Counted from the stretch's first letter, positions 1 through 7,012 are shown. The stretch is 7,312 nucleotides of DNA from Campylobacterales bacterium (GCA_027081495.1 JALWKJ010000032.1:1-7312); one strand, 5' to 3'. The notes: generated from the sequence alone by a model not told the origin. Numbers and translations: made by a program.

Positions 1-67
1 ATATTTTATACAACTTTATAAAAAATCTCTCTTTTTTGTTAATTTTATTAAAAAATAATAAAAGATT

Positions 68-76
68 TGCTATAGT
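68..76 (+). promoter_or_regulatory. Likely extended -10 promoter of the response regulator gene
   Basis: The sequence TGCTATAGT gives a TG-n extended -10 followed by TATAGT at 71-76, one base off TATAAT. Transcription would begin near 82-84, leaving a leader of about 35 nt before the GTG start at 119. No convincing -35 hexamer is seen 17 nt upstream, only A/T-rich sequence, which fits Campylobacterota sigma-70 promoters. The flanking DNA is very AT-rich, so chance matches are common; the TG extension is what favours this one. Confidence 0.5.
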
Positions 77-105
77 TATCAAAAATTAAATTAATATATT
101 AAAAA

Positions 106-112
106 AGAGGAG
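106..112 (+). promoter_or_regulatory. Ribosome binding site that fixes a GTG start
   Basis: AGAGGAG is a strong Shine-Dalgarno match ending 6 nt before the GTG at 119-121. It supports the GTG start over later in-frame codons, and the resulting protein begins just before the first beta strand of the receiver domain, as expected. Confidence 0.75.
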
Positions 113-118
113 TGGATT

Positions 119-772
119 GTGGATTTGAACAGCCTTAAAAACCTGGAGTTACTCTATGTCGAGGATGATGTCGATGTTATGAACCAGACAAAGTTAATTT
201 TAGATGACTTTGTAAAAACAGTACATACCGCAACCAACGGCGAAGAGGGGCTTGAGATCGCACTGAACAAAAATATCGATATTATTGTAGTCGATATAAA
301 TATGCCCGTCATGAACGGGATCGAGATGATCAAAAAACTGAAAAAAGAGCACCAAAAAGATATACCCTGCATCATCACAACCGCTCACACAGACACCGAA
401 TATTTAATCGATGCGATAAATCTCAAAGTTGACGGCTACATCATAAAGCCAATCAATATAAAAGACCTCATTAACTCCATATATACCGTAATGCTGCCTA
501 TTATTCAGAAAAAAGAGATAGAAGGGTGCGCTCATGTCGTAGAATCTCTCGCGGCGCTTGTAGGAGGAAAAAAGATAGAGATTTTAAAGTTCATAATAGA
601 CAATCTCAATGAAGAAAATGTTTTCCACGGATCCTATCAAGATATCATGGAAGCTCTTGATGTAAGTAAACCGACGGTCGTAAATATGTTCAAACAACTT
701 ATCGGCGCCGGAATTCTTGAGAAAATTAAAAATAAAGTATATAAATTTAAAAGACAAGATCTTATAAAATAG
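119..772 (+). CDS. Response regulator with RepL-like winged-helix output domain
   Basis: This is a 217-residue two-component response regulator. Residues about 8-125 form a receiver domain with every phosphorylation residue present: the acidic pocket E15-D16-D17, phosphoacceptor D59 (VVDINMP), switch T88 and conserved K110 followed by P111. The C-terminal part, about 138-212, is not an OmpR, NarL or NtrC output domain. It contains a GGKK motif (149-152), an I-x-x-I-x-D-N helix, and a recognition segment around 182-196 (VSKPTVVNMFKQL) followed by a short wing. This pattern resembles the winged helix of RepL replication proteins of small staphylococcal plasmids (Pfam RepL). DNA binding is therefore likely, with phosphorylation as the control; whether the targets are promoters or a replication origin is unknown. 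No sensor kinase adjoins it here, although the upstream neighbour lies outside the window. The response regulator call is near certain; the RepL resemblance is from recalled family sequence. Confidence 0.93.
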   Translation: MDLNSLKNLELLYVEDDVDVMNQTKLILDDFVKTVHTATNGEEGLEIALNKNIDIIVVDINMPVMNGIEMIKKLKKEHQKDIPCIITTAHTDTEYLIDAINLKVDGYIIKPINIKDLINSIYTVMLPIIQKKEIEGCAHVVESLAALVGGKKIEILKFIIDNLNEENVFHGSYQDIMEALDVSKPTVVNMFKQLIGAGILEKIKNKVYKFKRQDLIK

Positions 773-790
773 AACCTATCGGATTATATG

Positions 791-822
791 GCGTAAGGGA
801 GAAATAGTAATCTCCTTTATGC
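791..822 (+). repeat. 12-bp hairpin between response regulator and prolyl isomerase genes
   Basis: The arms 791-802 and 811-822 pair over 12 bp, including two G-U wobbles, around an 8-nt A-rich loop. It lies 18 nt after the response regulator stop. No U tract follows, so it is not a textbook intrinsic terminator. It may be a weak or factor-dependent terminator, an mRNA 3' stabiliser, or a leader structure for the next gene. Within the right arm, TATGCT (818-823) could also serve as a -10 for the downstream operon; that reading is weak. Confidence 0.45.
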
Positions 823-860
823 TAAACTTACCTCCTAATTTTACATCACAAAGGACTTAA

Positions 861-1388
861 ATGAAAAAAATCATATTTTTTATCGCTTTGGCTCTATCGA
901 CTTCCCTCTTTGCAAAAAATCCAACGGCGGATATTAAAACCAACCAAGGAACGATCACCGTTGAATTATATCCGGATGTCGCTCCAAAAGCGGTTGAAAA
1001 CTTTATAAAATTATCAAAAAAAGGTTACTACGACGGCGTAATTTTTCACAGAGTTATCAAAAATTTCATGATTCAAGGGGGCGATCCTACCGGTACGGGA
1101 AGAGGAGGAACATCTATATGGGGAAAAGAGTTTGAAAACGAGTATAAGCCAAATGTCATATTTGACAAGCCGGGAGTTCTTGCTATGGCAAACAGAGGAC
1201 CAAATACCAACGGTAGTCAATTTTTTATAACAACGGTGCCGACTCCCTGGCTAAATGGAGGATATACTATTTTTGGAAAAGTGATAAAGGGCTTTAAAGT
1301 TGTAAAGAAAATAGAAAATGCGAGTACCGCGGCTTTCGACAAACCTATAAAAGACCAAACGATAGAATCTATAACCATCCACGAATAA
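861..1388 (+). CDS. Exported cyclophilin-type peptidyl-prolyl cis-trans isomerase (PpiA-like)
   Basis: This 175-residue protein catalyses cis-trans isomerisation of X-proline bonds and probably assists protein folding in the periplasm. A signal peptide is visible: K2-K3, a hydrophobic core from about 4 to 14, and likely cleavage after A18 (SLFA|K). The mature part is a compact cyclophilin domain. The active site is complete by comparison with human CypA: F62-H63-R64 (R64 matching catalytic R55), F69-M70-x-Q72-G73-G74-D75, M109-A110-N111, N117-G118-S119-Q120-F121-F122 and W130-L131. Y135 takes the place of CypA H126, which is common in bacterial members. An AAGGA ribosome binding site at 851-855 sits 5 nt before the ATG. 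The stop codon is followed at once by the ribosome binding site of the next gene, so the two are probably translated from one mRNA. Periplasmic location is inferred from the signal peptide, which lacks a lipobox cysteine. Confidence 0.94.
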   Translation: MKKIIFFIALALSTSLFAKNPTADIKTNQGTITVELYPDVAPKAVENFIKLSKKGYYDGVIFHRVIKNFMIQGGDPTGTGRGGTSIWGKEFENEYKPNVIFDKPGVLAMANRGPNTNGSQFFITTVPTPWLNGGYTIFGKVIKGFKVVKKIENASTAAFDKPIKDQTIESITIHE

Positions 1389-1398
1389 AGGAAAGAAC

Positions 1399-2766
1399 TT
1401 GCAAAACATCTTCCGAGAATATGATATAAGAGGCATTTTTGAAAAAGAGTTAAATGAACAAAGCGTAAAACTTATAGGATACTTTCTTGGCAAAAGAGTA
1501 AAAGAAAAAGGCGAGTTTGCAGCCATAGGATACGACGCTAGGGTGCACTCTCCTATTTTATTCAAATGGCTTACAAGCGGTTTCAACAAAGCCGGAGTAA
1601 AAGTTTTGGGCATGAATCTGGTAGCAACCCCCGTTAACTACTTCTCAAACTATACGGACTTCGACGGAATAACTCCTGTGGCTTCCGTCATGATAACAGG
1701 CTCTCATAATCCACCGGAATATAACGGATTTAAAATAACCATAGATAAAAAACCTTTTTTCGGTCAAGATATATATAAATTGGGAGAAGAGATACTATCT
1801 TCTTATAATTTAAACATCCCGGACGATATCGACTATATACCCATAGATGCAAAAAAACGATATATATCTTTTATGACGGATGAATTTAAAAACCTTAAAA
1901 ATCTTGATAAAAAATTAATTTTCGACTGTGGTAACGGAGTAGCCGGAGTGGTCTTAAAAGATATCTGCGATAACTTGAAATTAAACTATAAGGGCTTATA
2001 TTGCGAACCTGACGGCACTTTTCCAAATCACCACCCCGATCCGTCGGTTGAAGAAAATCTAGCGGATATAAAAAAGGCTCTTAAAGGAGATTTTGATCTG
2101 GGATTCGCCTATGACGGAGATGCCGACAGAATAGCGGTACTAACGAAAAAACGGAATATAAAAGGCGATGAACTGGCTATTTTGTTCGCAAAAAAGATGA
2201 AAAACCCTACGGTTATAGGAGAGGTAAAATGTTCTCAGGTTATGTATAACGAAATTAATAAAATCGGAAAAGCGATTATGTATAAAACAGGTCATTCCAA
2301 CCTCAAAGTAAAAATCAAAGAGACAAATGCCGACCTTGCGGCGGAAGTCAGCGGGCATATCTTTTTTAACGATAGATATTTCGGTTTCGATGATGCTATA
2401 TATTCCACTTTTAGGGTATTGGAACTCGTAAAAGACGGCATGGATCTTGATTTTGAACTAGAATCACTTCCAAAAACTTACTCAACGCAAGAATTAAAGA
2501 TAAAAACAACCGAACAAGAAAAATTTCCCCTCATAGACAAAATCAAAGAGCTTTTAAAAAATCCTCCTTCAGATTTTCCAAAAATAAAAAACATTATCAC
2601 CGTTGACGGAGTTAGAATAGTTTTTGATAAAGGATGGGGGCTTGTTAGAGCATCAAACACTACGCCCGTAATCGTAACAAGATTCGAATCTACAGATGAG
2701 TCGCTTGCAAAAGTTTATGAACAAAAAATCAACGGATTAATAGAAAAAGCGCAAAAGGAGCTTTAA
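1399..2766 (+). CDS. manB: Phosphomannomutase/phosphoglucomutase (AlgC/ManB type)
   Basis: This 455-residue cytoplasmic enzyme belongs to the alpha-D-phosphohexomutase superfamily and interconverts the 1- and 6-phosphates of mannose and/or glucose, feeding GDP-mannose and UDP-glucose type precursors for lipopolysaccharide, capsule or glycan synthesis. All four domain signatures are visible: the phosphoserine loop TGSHNPP with S102, the Mg2+ loop D239-G-D241-A-D243-R244, the sugar-binding loop E316-V-S318-G-H320, and the phosphate-binding loop RASNTTP at 417-423. Its length is close to Pseudomonas AlgC (463). The sugar loop reads A-A-E rather than the usual G-G-E ahead of the SGH, a mild variant. 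The start is TTG, chosen because AAGGA (1388-1392) lies 6 nt upstream and the protein begins directly with the conserved FREYDIRG strand. It follows the isomerase gene by 10 nt, with the ribosome binding site abutting that gene's stop codon. Substrate preference cannot be read from the sequence. Confidence 0.93.
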   Translation: MQNIFREYDIRGIFEKELNEQSVKLIGYFLGKRVKEKGEFAAIGYDARVHSPILFKWLTSGFNKAGVKVLGMNLVATPVNYFSNYTDFDGITPVASVMITGSHNPPEYNGFKITIDKKPFFGQDIYKLGEEILSSYNLNIPDDIDYIPIDAKKRYISFMTDEFKNLKNLDKKLIFDCGNGVAGVVLKDICDNLKLNYKGLYCEPDGTFPNHHPDPSVEENLADIKKALKGDFDLGFAYDGDADRIAVLTKKRNIKGDELAILFAKKMKNPTVIGEVKCSQVMYNEINKIGKAIMYKTGHSNLKVKIKETNADLAAEVSGHIFFNDRYFGFDDAIYSTFRVLELVKDGMDLDFELESLPKTYSTQELKIKTTEQEKFPLIDKIKELLKNPPSDFPKIKNIITVDGVRIVFDKGWGLVRASNTTPVIVTRFESTDESLAKVYEQKINGLIEKAQKEL

Positions 2767-2783
2767 GCTCATACCGATTATAG

Positions 2784-2789
2784 TATAAT
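2784..2789 (+). promoter_or_regulatory. Candidate internal promoter -10 (TATAAT) before pyrC
   Basis: A perfect TATAAT lies in the 44-nt gap between the mutase gene and pyrC. Transcription would start about 6-8 nt downstream, near 2795-2797, giving a very short leader of roughly 14-16 nt before the TTG start at 2811. No -35 hexamer is evident. It would allow pyrC and the glutamate dehydrogenase gene to be expressed apart from the upstream genes. Confidence 0.5.
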
Positions 2790-2808
2790 AAGCTCAAAAA
2801 AGGAGCTT
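2790..2808 (+). promoter_or_regulatory. Hairpin enclosing the pyrC ribosome binding site
   Basis: AAGCTC (2790-2795) and GAGCTT (2803-2808) pair perfectly over 6 bp around a 7-nt A-rich loop. The pyrC Shine-Dalgarno AGGAG (2801-2805) lies partly in the loop and partly in the right arm, so the folded form would hinder ribosome binding. Messages read through from the mutase gene would contain both arms, while messages starting near 2796 from the candidate local promoter would lack the left arm. The pairing is seen directly; a regulatory role is inference. Confidence 0.4.
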
Positions 2809-2810
2809 CC

Positions 2811-3818
2811 TTGCAACTTACTATAAATTCGCCTATGGATATGCATCTACATTTAAGAGACGGCGATATGTTAAAAACAACGGCGCCTCTCTCATCCCAC
2901 TATTTTGCGGCGGCAATCATTATGCCGAATTTGACTCCGCCGATCACCTCTTTAAAGCAGCTCGTCTCTTATAAAAAGAGGATTTTAGAAGCGGCAAAAG
3001 ACGAACTTTTCGAACCTCTTATGACGCTCTTTTTTAAAAACGATTACGACTATGCTTTTTTAGAAAAGGCAAAACCAAGTATCGGCGGTATAAAACTCTA
3101 TCCGGCGGGTATTACTACAAATTCTTCCGCGGGCGTGGCGACTATAGATTCTCAAAGTCTAAAAAAAACTTTGACGGCTATGAGCGATCTTGATATTCCG
3201 CTTTTAGTTCATGGTGAAACTAACGGATTTGTAATGGATCGAGAAAGAGAATTTGTGGCGATATATGAGGAACTAGCGCAAAATTTTCCAAATTTGAAAA
3301 TAATCATGGAACATATAACCACAAAAGATAGCGTTGATATACTAAACAGATACGACAATCTCTACGCTACTATCACTCTTCATCATCTACTTATAACTCT
3401 TGACGATGTAGCGGGAGGTAAACTTCGTCCTCATCTATTTTGCAAACCCATAGCCAAAACAAATAAAGACAAAGAAGCGCTTTTAAATGTCGCGCTATCC
3501 GCTCATCCTAAAGTCATGTTCGGAAGCGACTCCGCCCCGCATCCAAGAAGCGAAAAAGAAGCTTGCGGTTGCGCTGCGGGAGTCTTTACCGCGCCTATCG
3601 CACTTCAGGTTTTAGCTCAGCTTTTTGAAAAACACGGTAATTTGAACAATCTGCAATCCTTTGTCAGCGACAACGCTCAACTCATATACGGCTATACTCC
3701 GCCGCCAAAAAAGGTTTTTCTTGAAAAAAAACCGTTTATTGTGCCAAAAACTTACGGTGATGTCGTACCTATGTACGCCGGTCAAAAAATAGAGTGGAGC
3801 ATAGTCGATGTCAACTAA
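2811..3818 (+). CDS. pyrC: Dihydroorotase, PyrC (type II, E. coli-like)
   Basis: This 335-residue cytoplasmic zinc enzyme cyclises N-carbamoyl-L-aspartate to dihydroorotate, the third step of de novo UMP synthesis. The metal ligands are all in place: H12 and H14 (MHLHLRD), the carboxylated lysine K95 (GGIKLYPAG), H134 (LVHGE), H168 (MEHIT) and D240 (GSDSAPH). R16, N40 (MPN) and H244 match substrate-binding positions, and the CGCAAG segment at 252-257 is typical of the class. The length is slightly below E. coli PyrC (348). The start is TTG, supported by AGGAG at 2801-2805 with 5-nt spacing and by the need for the first beta strand ahead of M9. The later ATG codons would remove that strand. 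The 3' end overlaps the start of the glutamate dehydrogenase gene by 11 nt. The gap upstream carries a candidate promoter and a hairpin over the ribosome binding site, so this gene may have its own control. Confidence 0.96.
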   Translation: MQLTINSPMDMHLHLRDGDMLKTTAPLSSHYFAAAIIMPNLTPPITSLKQLVSYKKRILEAAKDELFEPLMTLFFKNDYDYAFLEKAKPSIGGIKLYPAGITTNSSAGVATIDSQSLKKTLTAMSDLDIPLLVHGETNGFVMDREREFVAIYEELAQNFPNLKIIMEHITTKDSVDILNRYDNLYATITLHHLLITLDDVAGGKLRPHLFCKPIAKTNKDKEALLNVALSAHPKVMFGSDSAPHPRSEKEACGCAAGVFTAPIALQVLAQLFEKHGNLNNLQSFVSDNAQLIYGYTPPPKKVFLEKKPFIVPKTYGDVVPMYAGQKIEWSIVDVN

Positions 3819-6800
3819 ACTGCAACAAATATGCGATCAACTTATAGAACAGGATGATTTAAAATTAAGCGAAAATGTATTAACTTCTCTTAAAGACAAA
3901 TCTTTAGCCGTCGAAATCGATAAATCTAAACCCGTTATCAAACTTTTTTGTTTAAAGAAACTTACGCTCTCCGATATTATCCCCATAATGCATGATTTTA
4001 GTTTTTTAGTAGAAAATGAGATATCTTTTATCATAAAAGAAGAAAATCAAGAGATTTTTGTAACAAAACTCTATCTTAAATTAAAACATCCTTGTCCTCA
4101 ACATATAAAAGATGTACTCTCTTATGCTTTGCTTAGTGAAAAAAAATCAAGCTGTATTCTTTTTACACTAGCGTACAAAGAAGCTTTTTCAATACGAAAT
4201 ATTTTGCTTTTTCGAACTCTAGCCCATTATGAAAACCAATTGGTTTTAGAGTTTAACATACCGAAAATTTTAAATACTCTCGTAATTTATCACTCTTTAT
4301 CTAGATATTTTTTAGAGTTTTTCGAAGTAAAATTTTCTCCAAAAATCAAAGCGAAAAAAAGAACGCTACTTAAACTTTCATCTCAAATAGAAGCGCTCTT
4401 TAAAGATGTAAAAGAGAGCGATGATGATAGAATTTTAAAATTATTCTTTAAAATTATATTAAATTGCGTTAGAACCAACTATTATCTTCAAAAGGAGAGT
4501 ATTTCCATAAAAATCGATGTCGATAATTTAAAACAGTATCTAAAAGGTATCCAGCCAAAAATAGAAATTTATGTCTATAACGAAAAGTTCAGAGGAACGC
4601 ACCTTAGAATGGAAAAAGTTGCAAGAGGCGGACTTAGATATAGCAGTAGGAAAGATGATTATCGAGAAGAGATAAAGTCTTTGATGGCTACACAGGAAGG
4701 CAAAAACGCCATTATCATTCCCAGCGGCGCAAAAGGCGGCTTTATCGTCGATACACCAAAAGAGAAACTGAGTTTCGAAGATTTTAAAATTTATTATAGT
4801 GGTTTTATAAATGCCCTCTTGGATCTAGTGGATAACAAAGAAAAAGACAAAATAATTCAAAACAAAAACATCATCTCCTATGACAGCGAAGACACATACT
4901 TCGTCGTAGCGGCCGATAGGGGCACTTCTAATATGAGCGATACCGCCAATTCTATAGCGTTAAAGAGAAATTTTTGGATAAAAGACGCTTTTGCAAGCGG
5001 AGGAAGCAACGGCTTTCATCATAAAAAATTGGGCATAACGGCTAAAGGCGCGCTAAAATCGGTTGAAAGATTTTTCATCGAAAAAGGTCTAAATTTTTAT
5101 AACGAAACGATTACCGTTATCGGTATCGGATCTATGGGTGGAGATGTTTTTGGAAACGGTATGATCGAAAGTGAAAAATTCAAGCTTCTTGGCGCGATAA
5201 GCCATGATGAAGTTTTTATAGATCCCAGTCCAAATGAAAAAGAGGCTTTCAAAGAGAGAGTTAGGCTGTTTAAAAGCGACAAACAGAAATGGTCCGATTA
5301 TGATAAAAGTAAAATCTCAAAAGGAGGAGGGGTTTTTAAAAGAAAATGTCCGGAGATAAAATTAGAACCTTTTTTAAAAGATTTTTTAAAACTAAAAAAA
5401 GATATCGTAAACGGTGAAGAATTGGCAAGCGCTCTTTTAAAACTCCCCGTCGATATGATTTATAACGGAGGCATAGGAACATACATAAAATCCTCCGATG
5501 AGAGTAACCTTGAGGTAGGCGACAAAGAAAATGAATATGTAAGAGTTGACGCAAGCGATCTTAAAGCTTTTTGTATCTGTGAAGGAGGCAATCTCGGTCT
5601 CACGCAAAAAGCGAGATACGAATATGCCCTTGGAGGAGGGAAAATTCACCTTGATAGCATAGACAATGCTGCAGGCGTAAATACAAGCGACCATGAAGTA
5701 AATTTAAAAATTGTTTTAAACTCGTTAATAGAAAAAAACATTTTAACGCTTGATAAAAAGCGCCAAACGCTAAAAGCCGTAACGCCTTTTGTCACAAACA
5801 GTGTTTTATGGGTCAACTATTTTCAATCTTTATCTATAGCGCTTGATCTAAAACGATCTCATAAGAAAAAAGCGGAGTTTGTAAAGGTGGTCAATATTCT
5901 TGAAAAAAACCTTATTGTCTTCAACCGCCGTTTTTTTAATCTTCCAAAAGATATAGATTTTGACGAAATCATCGATAAAAAAGGCAACATCATAAGACCT
6001 GCCCTGGGCGTGCTATTGTTGTATTCGAAAATCTTTTTAAAAAAGATACTTAATCAAAGCTCAACTTATGAAAACGAGGTTTTTTTTCAAAAGTATCTAT
6101 TTAAATATTTTCCAAAAGAGTTTGTTGCACTTTACGAAGATACTATTCTCTCCCATCCTCTTAAAAAAGAGATTATATCTATGATAATTGCCAACAAAAT
6201 CATAAACCAATGTGGAGTAACTTTCCTAAGCGATTACGAAGAACTTACTAAAGAGAGGTTTTTACTTAAAATAAAAGCATATCTTATAACAAATCAGCTA
6301 TATGACGCAAATGATGTAAGATTTGAAATATATAGAGGCGATTATAAAATTCCGATTCACAAACAATACGACATGCTTGAAGAGATTGAGGAAAAAATAA
6401 GCTACAATATCAAATGGATGCTAAGAACGCTAAAATCGCAAGAGTTTTGTTTTGAGAGCATACTTGATTACAAAAACGCTATAAATTCCGTTATTAAAAA
6501 GATAGAAATTCCAAAGGTCACGCTAGTAGAAGACAATGACATTATAAACGACTTTTTCTCTAAAATAAACTATATAAAATTTGCAAACGCAGTTATAAAA
6601 ATAACCAAACAATCTGGTGCACCGTTTGAGCGATGCGCTCTGATCTTTTTTCATATTTTACAAAAATTTGAAATTCCATTACTTATAAAATATCTAGAGA
6701 ATATAAAGATAAACCAGCCAAACGAAGCATTGCTTCAAGAACAGCTTCAAATGTTGATAGAATCGCTTCTAGTAGATCTTAGTCTTGAGCTTATTAGTTT

Positions 6801-6969
6801 TCAAAGAAGCGGTGAAGAGATCCAGCAAACCGTTACTAATTATCTTAGCGAGCAACAATTCGATATGAAAAGATATAAAATAATGCTAGATTTTCTAAAA
6901 AAAAGCGATACGGTAACCATTTCGGATCTTTCCGTTATAGTAAATCATTTTTTGTTGATAAGAAAATAA
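3808..6969 (+). CDS. NAD-specific glutamate dehydrogenase, large type, compact form
   Basis: This 1053-residue enzyme probably deaminates L-glutamate to 2-oxoglutarate and ammonia with NAD+. Its sequence follows the L_180 family (Pfam Bac_GDH; Streptomyces/Pseudomonas type, about 1600 residues) rather than the small hexameric GdhA. Landmarks: RGGLRYS (273-279), K299 and K309 in the GAKGG segment (catalytic lysine by analogy with small enzymes), VVAADRG (366-372) with D370 as likely catalytic aspartate, nucleotide-binding G439-x-G441-x-x-G444, NGGIGTY (553-559), EGGNLG (592-597) and DNAAGVNTSDHEVN (619-632). A helical C-terminal region from about 650 to 1053 is retained. Only about 250 residues, without clear landmarks, precede the catalytic core, so the long regulatory N-terminus of L_180 enzymes is mostly missing. 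The ATG overlaps the pyrC 3' end by 11 nt in another frame, with GGAG at 3796-3799 inside pyrC, which suggests translational coupling. No frameshift or internal stop is seen. Confidence 0.93.
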   Translation: MSTKLQQICDQLIEQDDLKLSENVLTSLKDKSLAVEIDKSKPVIKLFCLKKLTLSDIIPIMHDFSFLVENEISFIIKEENQEIFVTKLYLKLKHPCPQHIKDVLSYALLSEKKSSCILFTLAYKEAFSIRNILLFRTLAHYENQLVLEFNIPKILNTLVIYHSLSRYFLEFFEVKFSPKIKAKKRTLLKLSSQIEALFKDVKESDDDRILKLFFKIILNCVRTNYYLQKESISIKIDVDNLKQYLKGIQPKIEIYVYNEKFRGTHLRMEKVARGGLRYSSRKDDYREEIKSLMATQEGKNAIIIPSGAKGGFIVDTPKEKLSFEDFKIYYSGFINALLDLVDNKEKDKIIQNKNIISYDSEDTYFVVAADRGTSNMSDTANSIALKRNFWIKDAFASGGSNGFHHKKLGITAKGALKSVERFFIEKGLNFYNETITVIGIGSMGGDVFGNGMIESEKFKLLGAISHDEVFIDPSPNEKEAFKERVRLFKSDKQKWSDYDKSKISKGGGVFKRKCPEIKLEPFLKDFLKLKKDIVNGEELASALLKLPVDMIYNGGIGTYIKSSDESNLEVGDKENEYVRVDASDLKAFCICEGGNLGLTQKARYEYALGGGKIHLDSIDNAAGVNTSDHEVNLKIVLNSLIEKNILTLDKKRQTLKAVTPFVTNSVLWVNYFQSLSIALDLKRSHKKKAEFVKVVNILEKNLIVFNRRFFNLPKDIDFDEIIDKKGNIIRPALGVLLLYSKIFLKKILNQSSTYENEVFFQKYLFKYFPKEFVALYEDTILSHPLKKEIISMIIANKIINQCGVTFLSDYEELTKERFLLKIKAYLITNQLYDANDVRFEIYRGDYKIPIHKQYDMLEEIEEKISYNIKWMLRTLKSQEFCFESILDYKNAINSVIKKIEIPKVTLVEDNDIINDFFSKINYIKFANAVIKITKQSGAPFERCALIFFHILQKFEIPLLIKYLENIKINQPNEALLQEQLQMLIESLLVDLSLELISFQRSGEEIQQTVTNYLSEQQFDMKRYKIMLDFLKKSDTVTISDLSVIVNHFLLIRK

Positions 6970-6982
6970 GAGATAAAACGAA

Positions 6983-7012
6983 CGGGCGGCGACTTACATT
7001 CCCGTCCTAAGG
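6983..7012 (-). pseudogene. Possible remnant of the 3' end of a 5S rRNA gene
   Basis: Read on the minus strand, this stretch contains GGACGGGAATGTAAGTCGCC, then GCC. It resembles the loop E and 3' strand of bacterial 5S rRNA (for example GAGAGTAGGACGCCGCC in Bacillus). The minus-strand sequence upstream of it (7013-7100) lacks the conserved 5S core such as CCGAAC and AGAAGTTAAGC, so at most the last 30 nt or so is present. It also contains the short inverted repeat ACGGG (6982-6986)/CCCGT (7001-7005), which could instead act as a weak hairpin after the glutamate dehydrogenase stop. The match is from memory and short. Confidence 0.3.

Noticed and set aside
20..37. AAAAAA-TCTCTC-TTTTTT as a terminator of an upstream gene
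   Set aside because: The stem would be only A-U pairs with no GC, and no upstream coding end can be identified in the first 118 bases.
1251..1613. A 120-codon minus-strand open frame across the isomerase-mutase junction
   Set aside because: It lies wholly antisense to two well-supported genes, and its composition is that of a shadow frame.
5437..5694. An 85-codon minus-strand open frame inside the glutamate dehydrogenase gene
   Set aside because: It overlaps the most conserved catalytic motifs of the dehydrogenase on the other strand, which explains the open frame.
6982..7005. ACGGG/CCCGT inverted repeat as the main operon terminator
   Set aside because: The stem is only 5 bp with a 14-nt loop and no T tract follows; the resemblance to 5S rRNA explains the sequence at least as well.
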